The notes under the pieces are model-generated. The model was not told where the DNA came from. It made no database searches and saw only the letters and a list, made by a program, of their open reading frames with translations. 64,000 nucleotides of DNA from assembly GCF_000255555.1 (NCBI RefSeq), contig NZ_AGRW01000053.1:1-64000 (forward strand), read 5' to 3'. Below, piece after piece: positions 52,434 to 62,225 of this stretch (position 1 is the first letter of the stretch; every line of letters begins with the position of its first letter). The DNA comes from Treponema saccharophilum DSM 2985 (GTDB taxonomy: Bacteria; Spirochaetota; Spirochaetia; Treponematales; Treponemataceae). The translations under genes and the position numbers were made by a program.

Positions 52434-52459
52434 AAAGCCGGCATCGCGCCGGCTTTTTT
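52434..52459 (+). terminator. Terminator after the STAS gene
   Basis: AAAGCCGGC / GCCGGCTTT followed by further T. Confidence 0.88.
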
Positions 52460-52638
52460 CATGCCCGCCGGGACATGAGTTCGCCTTGAATTTGCGGGAA
52501 AATTCACCGAAAATTTCAATAAAATGCGATGCCCGAAAATGCCCGTCACGGCGATTCCGGGCGCGCCTGCCTGAGCGGCGGAAAACTCGCCGAGCCAGGT
52601 TCACGGTATCGTAAAAACGATTTACATCTGGGGTTCTT

Positions 52639-53568
52639 ATGAAGACGGCACTGAAACTCATAATTGCTTACATTCTGATGTGTGTCTGCGGCGTTGCGTT
52701 CTGCGGATTCTTTTTTATGGTCTGCGGGGAGCTGAATTTCTTTGTCGCGGGAAGCGAGCTTGAGATTTCGTCATTCAACCTGTTCATAAAGGGAATGTCG
52801 TTCTCGATACCGGGAATATGCACGGTCGCCCAGCTCATGCTCATACTCTACGTCATACGGCATCCGGAAAGCCCCATCCACGCGCTGGTCGTATACATCC
52901 TCATCGGATGCGCAACGTGGTGTCTCGCGTTCCCGAAGCTCATAAGCTTCTCGGCGGGGAACGGAATCTACACCGACACGCGCATCGAGCAGAAGCAGCT
53001 TTCGGCGGGCTACTTCAGGCGGGGAAACCGGGGCATTTTCTATTATTCGAAGGTGCGCGAGAACGGAAACGCCGACGGAATATTCATCGACGAGAAAAAG
53101 AGCGACGACATCGTATCGCTTTTTCAGGACAAGAACACGTACCAGGTTTCGGCATACCCGTATTCCGACGTCCTCATCCGCGATGCCGTCGAGCCGCCGA
53201 AAATTGTCTCGGTGCCGCTCGGAATATACCGCTCGCTCATGGACGTCGCAAAAGAAAAATGGGCCGGCGGAAAGATGGAATGGCTTTCGTTTGCGTCGCT
53301 CGGGTTCGTCCTGCTTTCGATATACGGGCTGCAGTTTTTCAGCATGTGGAATCTCGTGAATTCGATTGTCGTTATTTTCACGGCGCTCGTGGTGATTCTG
53401 CTCGACTATATCGTCCTTCTCGAAAAGCTTCCAGGAATCCCGTCCGGCGCGGGCGGAAAAATCGCACTCGTGATGAACATCGTCCTTTTCGCGCTGTTCG
53501 TCGTCTACGGCTTCTCAATGAAGCTGTACCGGATTTGTATGCAGAAACAGGAATTGGAGCAGGAATAG
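52639..53568 (+). CDS. Membrane protein with 3+3 helix topology, first of a pair
   Basis: 309 aa. Three hydrophobic helices in residues 1-115, a soluble domain about 116-210 (GRGNRG-like beta strands, YSKVRENGNADGIFIDE), then three helices to residue 300. The layout resembles LptF/LptG permeases (three helices, periplasmic beta-jellyroll, three helices), but sequence identity could not be established by eye. GGGG near the ATG may be the ribosome site. Ends 1 nt before the next gene, which has the same topology. Confidence 0.7.
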   Translation: MKTALKLIIAYILMCVCGVAFCGFFFMVCGELNFFVAGSELEISSFNLFIKGMSFSIPGICTVAQLMLILYVIRHPESPIHALVVYILIGCATWCLAFPKLISFSAGNGIYTDTRIEQKQLSAGYFRRGNRGIFYYSKVRENGNADGIFIDEKKSDDIVSLFQDKNTYQVSAYPYSDVLIRDAVEPPKIVSVPLGIYRSLMDVAKEKWAGGKMEWLSFASLGFVLLSIYGLQFFSMWNLVNSIVVIFTALVVILLDYIVLLEKLPGIPSGAGGKIALVMNIVLFALFVVYGFSMKLYRICMQKQELEQE

Positions 53569-53569
53569 C

Positions 53570-55405
53570 ATGAAAAAAGTTCTGTTGATTGTATTGTCGT
53601 ATGTCATTTTCTCATTCTTCGTGGCGTTTGCCGTCGTGGCGTTCTTCCAGACGCGCCCCACGATTCTGCCCGGAGACGTCAGGGCATACATTGCGCTGCA
53701 GGCCGCCCTGCTCTTCTTCGGGATGTTTCCGGCGGTCGTCTGCAGCGGATTCCTTGTCGGCTGCGCGGTCTCGTTCGGAAGGGAAATCCACGACGACGCG
53801 ATGAGGACATTCTCGCATCTCCTTTTGAACTCGATTCTGTTCGTCTTCCTCCTTTTTTCCGTCGGGGAGGCGTTCGTCCCGTTCCTCCAGAATAAACAGG
53901 CGGCGCTAGAGGAAGCCCCGGTGGCGTTCAGCAAATTCATGACGCTCAGCCGGAAATGCTATGCCGACGGGCGGATGCTCGAATCCGCGAAATACGCGAA
54001 CGAGGCGCTCCTGCTCAATCCGTCGAGCGAGGACGCGATGTCGCTCAGGGAACTTGCGCTCGCGAACGAGGATTCGGTGGCGGAAGCGCAGCGGGAGAAG
54101 AAGAAGAAGGAGAGGAGAACGGCGGCCGCGGCTTCCGACAAAATCCCGTTCCTCGCGCACAAAAAGGAAACGCCCCAATCGCTTCTCGAAAAGGCGCGCG
54201 CCGCGGAGCGTGACGGAAAATGGTTCGACTCGCACTACAACGCGCGCCTTGCGGAGTCTATTGCGGGAGACGACAGCGCTGTAATCGCCGAGTCAGAATC
54301 GCTCGCTCAGAAAGCCTGGAAAGAGCTCCGCGCGCCGAATGTGTTCGTCGACACGCCGGAAATCGTCCTTTTCAGGCGGAAGCTCAAGGCGTACACGATG
54401 TTCGTTTCCGGCGACAATGTCGGCGCCTACTACGAATTCCTCGCAATATCGAACAGCTCGCCCGCCGCATCGCGCGACCCTGACGTGATAAAATACCTCG
54501 CGCTGTCCTCGGAGGAAGTTCAGAAGGAGCGTTTTTTTATCGACGACATGGAGAACCTCCAGCGGTTCGAGTCGCAAACAGGCGTGCATTTCTCGCTGAA
54601 GAAGGCAGACGGGACGGTCGATGTCGTCTACATCCAGGGCATAACGTCGGTGAAGGACGCGGGAAGCGTCATAAAATACCTGCGCGGGCTTTACATATAC
54701 GAATTCGGCGCGGACGGCTCTTTCAATATGAGCATCCATGCGCCCTACGCGAAGCTGATGTTCGAAGACGCCGGCTCTTTCGACAAGAAAACGAAGGAGC
54801 GGTTCTCGCTCCCCGAGATTCAGTGCGCAGTCCCGAAGATTCTGCTCAACGGAATCGACTCGCGCTTCTCCGACAAACGCTCCGTTCCCGAATTCAAAAT
54901 GGCAGACGGAAGCGAAATCGACAAGGACGAATGGAACTACGTCGTCCTCGGGCTTTCGTCGGATGATTTCAACCTGCTCTGCGACAGCTCCATCGGCTCC
55001 GACAGGATGAGCCTTATCTCTCTGTGGCGGGTTTTCGGAATGGCGCGGCAGTTCGGCTACTCAAGCGAGGTTTTCGGCGCGAGCCTTCTCCGCCGCATCA
55101 CCTACCCGCTGACGCTGCTCATTCTGTTCGTGTTCCTCGCCTGCATCTCGTGGAACTACCGGCTTGCCGAGAACCAGATTTTCAAATTCAAGTGGATATA
55201 CATTCTTCCGATAAGCACGTTCATCCTTTATTTCTGCCTCGAATTCATAAAATTCGCGCTGAAACTGATGAACTACGTCTTCATTGCCTTCGCGGGATAC
55301 GCGTCCGTCGCGATGTCGCTCGCGTGCCTTATCGCCGTGTTCGCGATTGTCTCCGCCGCATTCGTGAAAAAAGTCAGCAAATCAATAAGGAACGGGCATC
55401 GGTAA
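53570..55405 (+). CDS. Large membrane protein with 3+3 helix topology, second of a pair
   Basis: 611 aa. Three N-terminal helices (1-110), then a long soluble region about 115-500 that begins with a TPR-like helical pair (YADGRMLESAKYANEALLLN) and a charged coiled segment, then three C-terminal helices (about 505-600). Co-translated with the preceding gene (GGAGCAGGAATAG site). Like its partner it recalls an LptF/LptG-type permease with an enlarged middle domain; role unproven. Confidence 0.7.
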   Translation: MKKVLLIVLSYVIFSFFVAFAVVAFFQTRPTILPGDVRAYIALQAALLFFGMFPAVVCSGFLVGCAVSFGREIHDDAMRTFSHLLLNSILFVFLLFSVGEAFVPFLQNKQAALEEAPVAFSKFMTLSRKCYADGRMLESAKYANEALLLNPSSEDAMSLRELALANEDSVAEAQREKKKKERRTAAAASDKIPFLAHKKETPQSLLEKARAAERDGKWFDSHYNARLAESIAGDDSAVIAESESLAQKAWKELRAPNVFVDTPEIVLFRRKLKAYTMFVSGDNVGAYYEFLAISNSSPAASRDPDVIKYLALSSEEVQKERFFIDDMENLQRFESQTGVHFSLKKADGTVDVVYIQGITSVKDAGSVIKYLRGLYIYEFGADGSFNMSIHAPYAKLMFEDAGSFDKKTKERFSLPEIQCAVPKILLNGIDSRFSDKRSVPEFKMADGSEIDKDEWNYVVLGLSSDDFNLLCDSSIGSDRMSLISLWRVFGMARQFGYSSEVFGASLLRRITYPLTLLILFVFLACISWNYRLAENQIFKFKWIYILPISTFILYFCLEFIKFALKLMNYVFIAFAGYASVAMSLACLIAVFAIVSAAFVKKVSKSIRNGHR

Positions 55406-55498
55406 TCCGTTTCCACGCGGACGTCGGATTCGGATTCAAAAAATGAGGAACGACGCCCGCTTCGGAACAATCCTTCTGCGGGCGCAGTGTCCGGAAAA

Positions 55499-56803
55499 TC
55501 AGTCGTCTATTTCAATCCGCTCGATATGCGCGCCGAGCGACTTGAGCTTTTCAACGAGATTCTCGTATCCGCGCTCAATCTGATAAACGTTCGATATCAT
55601 GCTTTCCCCATGCGCGCACAGCGCCGCGATGACCATCGCCATTCCAGCGCGCACGTCCGGCGACACGAGATTGTCCCCGTGGAGGGTGCTCGGGCCGGAA
55701 ACGACGGCGCGGTGCGGGTCGCAGAGCGTTATCTTCGCGCCCATCGAAATCAGCTTGTCGACGAAGAACATCCTGCTCTCGAACATTTTCTCGAAAATAA
55801 GAACTGTCCCGTCAACCTGCGTCGCGACGACGGTCATTATCGAAGTCAAATCCGGCGGGAACCCGGGCCACGGCGAATCGTCAATTTTCGGAATCATTCC
55901 GCCGAGGTCGGGATTCACCTTCATCTCCTGGTTCACGGCGACGGAAAGGACATCAGAATTCGGTTCGCTTCCCTCGGTTATCGTCCATTTTATGCCCAGC
56001 TTCCCGAATGCGACGCGGAGCGGCCTCATGTCGCGCGCGTTCACGCCTGTTATCGAAATCGAGCCGCGGGTCGCCGCAGCAAGCCCTATGTACGAGCCGA
56101 TTTCCATGAAGTCTGGGCCTATCGCGAATTCCGTTCCGTGAAGATTCCGCACGCCGTCAATCGAAAGGATGTTGCTTCCGATTCCCTCGATTTTCGCGCC
56201 CATCGAGACGAGCATCCGGCAGAGGTCCTGAACGTGAGGCTCGCTCGCCGCATTCGTTATCGTCGTATGCCCCTCCGCGAGGACGGCGGTCATCACGGCA
56301 TTCTCTGTCGCGGTCACGCTCGTCTCGTCGAGAAAGATGTCGGCGCCCACAAGCTTGTTCGTGGTAAAGTTGAACGCTCCGTCAATCTCAATCCTGACGC
56401 CAAGCTCCTGGAGCGCGAGGAAGTGAGTGTCCACCCGTCTCCGCCCGATGACGTCGCCGCCGGGAGGAGGAAGGACAGCCTTTCCCGTCCGGGCGACGAG
56501 CGGTCCCGCAAAGAGAATCGACGCGCGTATTTTTTTCGAGAGCTCCGGGGGAATCGACGAGTTGCTGATTTCGGCAGATTCAATGCGCCATTCGTGGGCG
56601 GACGTCTTCGTGACCGTCGCGCCGAGCGCCTGGAGGATGTGGAACATTACGTTCGTATCCTCTATTTCCGGAATATTCCTGAGCATAACGGCGTCTTTTG
56701 TCAGCAATGTAGCCGCTATGCACGGAAGGGCAGCATTCTTGTTTCCGCTTGCCGCAACGGTTCCCCTTATCGGAATTCCGCCTTCAATTTTGTATTTGTG
56801 CAT
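55499..56803 (-). CDS. murA: UDP-N-acetylglucosamine 1-carboxyvinyltransferase with Cys-to-Asp active site
   Basis: 434 aa, full length. First committed step of peptidoglycan synthesis: adds enolpyruvate from PEP to UDP-GlcNAc. SGNKNAAL (catalytic Lys region, residue 20) is intact. The loop that normally carries the fosfomycin-targeted Cys reads PPGGDVIGRRRVDTH: Asp replaces Cys. This natural variant is known from other bacteria and gives fosfomycin resistance. Starts 3 bp before the stop of pepT, probably co-transcribed with it. Confidence 0.93.
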   Translation of the reverse strand: MHKYKIEGGIPIRGTVAASGNKNAALPCIAATLLTKDAVMLRNIPEIEDTNVMFHILQALGATVTKTSAHEWRIESAEISNSSIPPELSKKIRASILFAGPLVARTGKAVLPPPGGDVIGRRRVDTHFLALQELGVRIEIDGAFNFTTNKLVGADIFLDETSVTATENAVMTAVLAEGHTTITNAASEPHVQDLCRMLVSMGAKIEGIGSNILSIDGVRNLHGTEFAIGPDFMEIGSYIGLAAATRGSISITGVNARDMRPLRVAFGKLGIKWTITEGSEPNSDVLSVAVNQEMKVNPDLGGMIPKIDDSPWPGFPPDLTSIMTVVATQVDGTVLIFEKMFESRMFFVDKLISMGAKITLCDPHRAVVSGPSTLHGDNLVSPDVRAGMAMVIAALCAHGESMISNVYQIERGYENLVEKLKSLGAHIERIEIDD

Positions 56804-56806
56804 CAG

Positions 56807-58042
56807 TTATTTCCTTTCCGCATCGGAGACGAGGTTCACCAGAACGAGGACGGCTTTCTCCATCTGCTCGAGCGACGCCCATTCCGTGCGCGAATGATAA
56901 TTATGACCGCCCGTGAACATGTTCGGAGTCGGGATTCCCATCTCGGTGAGACGAGAACCGTCAGTCCCGCCGCGAATCGGCACGAACACCGGCTCGACAC
57001 CGGCTTTTTTGTACGCGGCGACAAGCGAATCGACGACGCCCGGATTCTTGTCGAGCCTGTCCCTCATGTTCTCGTACTGGAACGTGTGGACGACCTCGGT
57101 CTTTCCCCCGAACGACAGCGCAGCCGCGGACGCGAGAGCATCGACGACGCGTTTTCGCCGCTCGATTCCGTCTTTCTCAAAATCGCGGAGGAAAACGCAG
57201 ACATGCGCGCTCTCAATCGTGCCCTCAATCGACATCGGGGCGAAGAATCCCATCTTTCCGTCGGTCGTCTCGGGCGCCTCGTTTCTCGGCAGGCTCGTCA
57301 CGAAGGAGGACGCCATCGTCAGCGCGTTCACCATTCCGGGACGGGCGCTTCCCGTATGCATCGAGCGGCCCGTGAACGTGACGTCGCTTTTGTACGCGTT
57401 GAAGCATTCCGTCTCAAGCTCGCCGATATGGCCGCCATCGACCGTATACGCTTTTTTCGAGGCGATAAGCCCGAGCGGAACGTTGTCCATCCCGTGCCCC
57501 GTCTCCTCGTCCGGAGAGAAAATCACCTCAATCACGCCGTGCGGAAGCCCGCCTGCAATAACTTTCTCGACCGCGCACATTATTTCCGCGACGCCCGCCT
57601 TGTCGTCCGCGCCGAGGAGCGTGCTGCCGTCCGACGTTATGACGGTCTCGCCGTTCTTTCCCGCCTCAAAAAGCGCGCTGTCGCAGGCAGGGTCGAGGAC
57701 GACGCCGGAGGGAAGCTCAATTTTCCCGCCGGAAAAAGACGCGTGGACTATCGGCTTCACGTTCTCGCCGGAAACTTCCTCAACCGTATCGATATGCGCG
57801 AGCAGCGCGACCGGCTCGGCGTCTTCCATCCCGCTCGTGGCGGGAAGTTTTCCGTAGACGTAGCAATGCTCCGTGACAGCGACATCGGAAAGCCCGATTT
57901 TCTTCATCTCGTCCGCAAGCAGATTCGCAAAGTCGAACTGGCGGGCAGTTGACGGCTGCACGCCGCCGTCCGCGCTCTCTGAATCAGACGTGGACCAAAT
58001 CCTCACATAGCGAAGGAAACGCTCCAAAAGCATTTCTTCCAT
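56807..58042 (-). CDS. pepT: Peptidase T (tripeptidase)
   Basis: 411 aa M20B aminotripeptidase. ERFLRYVRIWSTSDS at the N-terminus, zinc ligands in ALLAHIDTVEE, GADDKAGVAEIM and FSPDEETGHGMDNVP, and the C-terminal PIRGGTDGSRL motif. Cytosolic release of N-terminal residues from tripeptides. The start at 58042 is chosen for its GGAG site 8 nt upstream; ATGs at 58048 and 58033 are alternatives. Followed at once by murA. Confidence 0.92.
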   Translation of the reverse strand: MEEMLLERFLRYVRIWSTSDSESADGGVQPSTARQFDFANLLADEMKKIGLSDVAVTEHCYVYGKLPATSGMEDAEPVALLAHIDTVEEVSGENVKPIVHASFSGGKIELPSGVVLDPACDSALFEAGKNGETVITSDGSTLLGADDKAGVAEIMCAVEKVIAGGLPHGVIEVIFSPDEETGHGMDNVPLGLIASKKAYTVDGGHIGELETECFNAYKSDVTFTGRSMHTGSARPGMVNALTMASSFVTSLPRNEAPETTDGKMGFFAPMSIEGTIESAHVCVFLRDFEKDGIERRKRVVDALASAAALSFGGKTEVVHTFQYENMRDRLDKNPGVVDSLVAAYKKAGVEPVFVPIRGGTDGSRLTEMGIPTPNMFTGGHNYHSRTEWASLEQMEKAVLVLVNLVSDAERK

Positions 58043-58181
58043 TTCCATTTCTCCATAATTAGTTGTTTCGATTTCGGCTGCAAAGTATAGCACGGATTGG
58101 CTTTTTTGAAATCGCCCGCGCCCGTTCCCTTCCCGAGCGAAGCCGACGACGAATCAAAAGACAACAGGGCGGGGATTGTGG

Positions 58182-58196
58182 TATAATCACGGCACT
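58182..58196 (+). promoter_or_regulatory. Extended -10 promoter of the FlhG-like gene
   Basis: TGGTATAAT with TATAAT at 58182-58187, then 9 nt to the ATG; very short or no leader, no Shine-Dalgarno. Confidence 0.65.
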
Positions 58197-59327
58197 ATGC
58201 AAATAATTCCAGTCGCAAGCGGAAAAGGCGGAGTCGGAAAGAGCCTCCTGTCCGCAAACTTAGCAATCGCACTCGGCAAGGCAGGAAAGAAAGTCGTGCT
58301 TGCCGACCTCGATCTCGGCGCGTCGAACCTGCATCTGGTCATCGGTCAAATGTCGCCAAAAAAGGGAATCGGGACGTTCCTCACCGGAGAATCGAAATTC
58401 GAGGACATAATAGAAAAAACGGAGTACGAGAACGTCAGCTTCATCGCGGGCGACTCCGAAATCCCGGGCTTGTCATCGCTCAAATTCGCGCAGAAAAATT
58501 CACTGATAAAGCATTTCCAGAACGTGGACGCCGATTATCTCATCCTCGACCTCGGCGCGGGAACGCACCTGACGATACTCGACCTCTTCCTTCTTTCACC
58601 GCAGGGAATAATCGTGACCGCCCCGACCGTAACGGCGACGCTCAACGGCTACCTCTTCCTGAAGAACGCCGTGTTCCGCCTTATGGCCGCCACATTCAAG
58701 AAGGGAACGAAGGCGAACGAATACCTCGCCAAACTCAAGAACGATTCCGCGTCCCTCCAGCGCCTCTACATCCCGAAACTGATAGAGACGATTTCCGGAA
58801 TCGACCCGGAATCCGCGGAAAAATTCAAGAACAGGATACGGAAATTCCACCCGCGCCTAATCATGAACATGATTGACGAGCCGAAGGACGCGGACAAGGC
58901 GCAGAAAATCCGCCGCTCGTGCCAGCAGTACCTCGGGCTTGAGGTCGAGTCGCTCGGCATAATGTACCGCGACACGATGCAGGACAAGGCTCTCTCGTCA
59001 CGGCTTCCCGTCTCCGTCTACAAACCGAACGCCGTCCTGTCGCAGGCGATTTTCAGGATTGCGGAAAAAATCATGCAGAGCGAGACGATTGCGTTCGACC
59101 TTGAGTCGGCGGACGATTCGTTCGACATCGCAACGGAAGAGGCGAACGACGACTTTGCCTCGAAGATGTCGTTCGTCGAGGACCTCGTGGGAACGGGAGC
59201 GCTCAGCGTGAACGAGCTTGCGGAAGTCGTCAAGCAGCAACAGTACGAGATTACGACCCTGAAACGGGAAAACACGCTCCTGAAGTCGAAGATTGTCAAA
59301 GCGGCAGCGCTCGGCTTCAAGGTCTGA
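58197..59327 (+). CDS. MinD/ParA-type ATPase (FlhG-like)
   Basis: 376 aa. Deviant Walker A SGKGGVGKS (residues 9-17), DLDLGASNLHLVIG (Asp switch), ILDLGAGTH in the Walker B position. The C-terminal 80 residues add an acidic stretch and a predicted coiled coil (QQQYEITTLKRENTLLKSKI). FlhG-type proteins set flagellar number or position, which fits a motile spirochaete, but no flagellar genes are adjacent. Followed 15 nt later by lgt. Confidence 0.85.
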   Translation: MQIIPVASGKGGVGKSLLSANLAIALGKAGKKVVLADLDLGASNLHLVIGQMSPKKGIGTFLTGESKFEDIIEKTEYENVSFIAGDSEIPGLSSLKFAQKNSLIKHFQNVDADYLILDLGAGTHLTILDLFLLSPQGIIVTAPTVTATLNGYLFLKNAVFRLMAATFKKGTKANEYLAKLKNDSASLQRLYIPKLIETISGIDPESAEKFKNRIRKFHPRLIMNMIDEPKDADKAQKIRRSCQQYLGLEVESLGIMYRDTMQDKALSSRLPVSVYKPNAVLSQAIFRIAEKIMQSETIAFDLESADDSFDIATEEANDDFASKMSFVEDLVGTGALSVNELAEVVKQQQYEITTLKRENTLLKSKIVKAAALGFKV

Positions 59328-59342
59328 CAGGAGAGAAAAGCG

Positions 59343-60332
59343 ATGCCTCTCTATATCGACTACCCTTCTTGGATTCATCCGGAGATTTTCCCGAACGTTC
59401 CCGTGCTCGGACTTGTCCGCTGGTACGGGCTCATGTACATACTCGCGTTCTCGACGGCGTTCCTCGTCCTCAAAAAAGTCATGAAGGAGGGCGCGCTCGA
59501 CTCGGACGGAACGAAGGCGACGGAAGACGACATCTTCTCGTTCATCGCGACAGGAATCATCTTCCTGCTTATCGGCGCGCGCGTCTTCTCGACGCTCGTA
59601 TACGACACGACCGGCGACTACCTGAAAAAGCCGTGGCTCATATTCTGGCCGTTCAAGAACGGGCATTTCACGGGCCTTGCGGGAATGAGCTACCACGGGG
59701 GATTCATCGGCGGGCTTCTCGGCATGATTTTCTGGTGCTGGAAGCACAAACGCCCGACGATGAGATGGATTGACGCGATGTGCACCGCGATTCCCCTCGG
59801 ATACACGTTCGGGCGCATCGGGAATTTCATGAACGGAGAGCTTTACGGAAGGATTACGACAATGCCGTGGGGAATCGTGTTTCCCGGAGTACCCCGCGCG
59901 GAACGGTTCTCCTCAAAAATCGAATGGGTTTCGGCCTTCATGGAAAAAATCGGAATGGAGGCGACGGGCGGGCTTGTAAACCTCCCGCGCCACCCGAGCC
60001 AGCTCTACGAGGCCCTTTTCGAGGGAATTCTCCTGTTCTGCATTATATGGCTCGTCCACAAGAAGAAGCCGTTCGACGGATTTATCGGCGGTCTCTACAC
60101 AATCGGATACGGAACAGTGCGGTTCTTCATCGAATATTTCCGCGAGCCTGACGCGGACATCGGCTACCGGTTCAGCGTCGACGGAGCGCAGATTTACGAG
60201 AACACTTCGCTCTTGAACATCTCGACTGGGCAGATTCTCTGCTTCCTGATGATTCTCGGCGGAATCGGAGTCCTTGCGGTCTGCTTCCTCCTCGACAAAA
60301 AGCGGCGGCGAAAAACTGCCGGACAAAAATAG
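59343..60332 (+). CDS. lgt: Prolipoprotein diacylglyceryl transferase
   Basis: 329 aa inner-membrane enzyme with seven or so helices that attaches diacylglycerol to lipobox cysteines. SYHGGFIGG (about 118) and the signature GRIGNFMNGELYG (about 160) are present, plus HPSQLYEA near 220. CAGGAG precedes the ATG. In an operon with the FlhG-like gene. It would process the lipoproteins encoded at 128 and 3095. Confidence 0.95.
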   Translation: MPLYIDYPSWIHPEIFPNVPVLGLVRWYGLMYILAFSTAFLVLKKVMKEGALDSDGTKATEDDIFSFIATGIIFLLIGARVFSTLVYDTTGDYLKKPWLIFWPFKNGHFTGLAGMSYHGGFIGGLLGMIFWCWKHKRPTMRWIDAMCTAIPLGYTFGRIGNFMNGELYGRITTMPWGIVFPGVPRAERFSSKIEWVSAFMEKIGMEATGGLVNLPRHPSQLYEALFEGILLFCIIWLVHKKKPFDGFIGGLYTIGYGTVRFFIEYFREPDADIGYRFSVDGAQIYENTSLLNISTGQILCFLMILGGIGVLAVCFLLDKKRRRKTAGQK

Positions 60333-60340
60333 ACAGATGA

Positions 60341-60369
60341 AAAGCGGAGCCGAACAGCCCCGCTTTTTT
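60341..60369 (+). terminator. Terminator after lgt
   Basis: AAAGCGG / CCGCTTT followed by T-tract. Confidence 0.75.
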
Positions 60370-60371
60370 GT

Positions 60372-62117
60372 TCACCGGTACCGTATCTCGTATTTCGCGG
60401 AGAGGTTCTTACGCTTCATCCATTCCTCTATAACGCCCTTGTACCTCGGAAGAATCGGACCGTTGCAGGCTCCGCTCGCCTGGACAATCTCATACGCGAA
60501 CGTCTCATTGTTCTGGCGGATTTCGAAGCACGCGCGAAGTTTTTTCAGATGCGAGAGGACGACAATCGCGCACTCCCCGGAAAGAACCTTGCTTCTGTAA
60601 AGATAGCCGACGCAATTCCTCAGCTCGGTGCTTATCTCGTACATCTCGTCCGTCGTCCTCGGAAGGATGAAGAAGAAGTCGCCGTCATTCCCCCGTTTCA
60701 TGAGATTCGAGCCGAGCCCCGTCTTCCGCTGTATTTCGGGCAGCTCAAGCTCCGCCTCAAGAAAAGGCTCATCGTAGTCGTCGCCGTCTTCGGAAACGCC
60801 ATCCTCCATCATGTCGTCGTCAAGTTTTTCCGCCATCCGCGCAGCCTTCGCCATCATAAGCTTGTTTTTCCGAACGTCCTCGCTCGTGTATTCGATATTC
60901 TCAAACCCTTCGGCAACTTCATCTTTTCGGATTATCTCCTCAAGCCGCTCCGTTTCTTTTCCGTATTTTATATCCTCGTTCACGACATGCGGCTCGTTGC
61001 TCGTGTAGCCGCCCCAGAAATCGGGCTGGAAAAGCTCGAGCATCTGGTCGTGCATCTGAGCGGTCATCCCCTCCTTGAGGATTCTCTCGTGGAGCGGAAC
61101 GGGCAAATCGCGCGCGTTCTTGTCGTACAGCTCCACGGCGTCCTTCATAATGTCGAACGGCTCGGACGACATGAATTTCACGAACCGCTTCGCGACGACA
61201 ATCTGCGTTTTGTCAGTGAGCGCGTTCTGAACCCAAAGCCGGAGCCCGTTGAGCATGTTGAAATTGTACGACACGCCGTGAACGGAATAGAAAGCGTCGC
61301 GCACGTAGACGCAGCGTCGGACGATTGAGAACCGGAGCTGCCCTTTTTCGGCGAAACGCTTGTACAGACTCTCGTTTCCCGCAATTACCTTGATTGCGTT
61401 CGCGTCCCTGAACCCGACAAACTGCGCCATCGCATGGAGGAGAATCGCCCGCGGTTTTTTCTGGAAATCTCGGCGGAGCTGCTTGCTCTCGCGGATTTTC
61501 ATTATCGCGCAGAAATCCTTGAACAAATTTATGTCCGTCCTGAACGAAAATTTCCCGATTCCGTCAACGAGCGGCGCAATTTCCGAAAACTGCGGGCACG
61601 ACGGAAAGCGCACGAACTCGGCAAAAAGACCTTTCGGGACGTGCAGCTTCACGCCAAAAAGCCGCGCGCAGAACGTCTCGAGGATGCACTCGATGCGCCG
61701 CTGGAGGAATTCCGGGATGTCGGTAAAATCGAAATCGCGCCGGTGATAAATCCGCCCGCTCATAAAATCGAAATACTTGGTGAACGAATTGTTTATCTGA
61801 TAAATCCTGCCGTCGTGTATGTCCGAATAGCTCATCAGCTTGCTCGCGCTCAAAAAGAACGCGTCCGGATTCGACTCAAGAATCATCTGGTTGTCAGTCC
61901 ACGCGCGAAGAAGGGAGAGATGCCCCGCCACGGGAAATCCGCATGAGAAAACGCTTTTTCCGCCGACAATCGTCACGATTTCCCATTTTCTGTGGACGGC
62001 ACACCAGCCGCTTTTCCGAATATTGTCGAACGGAACGAACGCCTGCGGAACGGCGATTCCCGCGACCGGCTCGTTCCATCTGTTTTTTTCGGTGTCGAAA
62101 TTGTAGAACACGTTCAT
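60372..62117 (-). CDS. PcfJ-like domain protein
   Basis: 581 aa. The last 110 residues fit the PcfJ family: ILPRTTDEMYEISTELRNCV, then GYLYRSKVLSGECAIVVLS, ACFEIR and YEIVQASGACN. The first 450 residues are an uncharacterised, largely helical region with an acidic patch (about 440-480). PcfJ was named from an enterococcal conjugative plasmid but homologues are chromosomal in many bacteria; function unknown. TATCAT (62125-62130, minus) lies 7 nt before the ATG at 62117, so probably leaderless. Confidence 0.75.
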   Translation of the reverse strand: MNVFYNFDTEKNRWNEPVAGIAVPQAFVPFDNIRKSGWCAVHRKWEIVTIVGGKSVFSCGFPVAGHLSLLRAWTDNQMILESNPDAFFLSASKLMSYSDIHDGRIYQINNSFTKYFDFMSGRIYHRRDFDFTDIPEFLQRRIECILETFCARLFGVKLHVPKGLFAEFVRFPSCPQFSEIAPLVDGIGKFSFRTDINLFKDFCAIMKIRESKQLRRDFQKKPRAILLHAMAQFVGFRDANAIKVIAGNESLYKRFAEKGQLRFSIVRRCVYVRDAFYSVHGVSYNFNMLNGLRLWVQNALTDKTQIVVAKRFVKFMSSEPFDIMKDAVELYDKNARDLPVPLHERILKEGMTAQMHDQMLELFQPDFWGGYTSNEPHVVNEDIKYGKETERLEEIIRKDEVAEGFENIEYTSEDVRKNKLMMAKAARMAEKLDDDMMEDGVSEDGDDYDEPFLEAELELPEIQRKTGLGSNLMKRGNDGDFFFILPRTTDEMYEISTELRNCVGYLYRSKVLSGECAIVVLSHLKKLRACFEIRQNNETFAYEIVQASGACNGPILPRYKGVIEEWMKRKNLSAKYEIRYR

Positions 62118-62148
62118 GATATGAATGATATGGCATTTTCGCGGAATC

Positions 62149-62182
62149 GTAAAAAAAATCCCGCCGAATCCGACGGGATTTT
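62149..62182 (-). terminator. Terminator of transketolase
   Basis: Minus strand AATCCCGTCGG / CCGGCGGGATT-type stem followed by eight T. Confidence 0.85.
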
Positions 62183-62225
62183 CCATCCAGCGAATCATCA
62201 AATGCGACGATCCGCCTTTTTTGTT

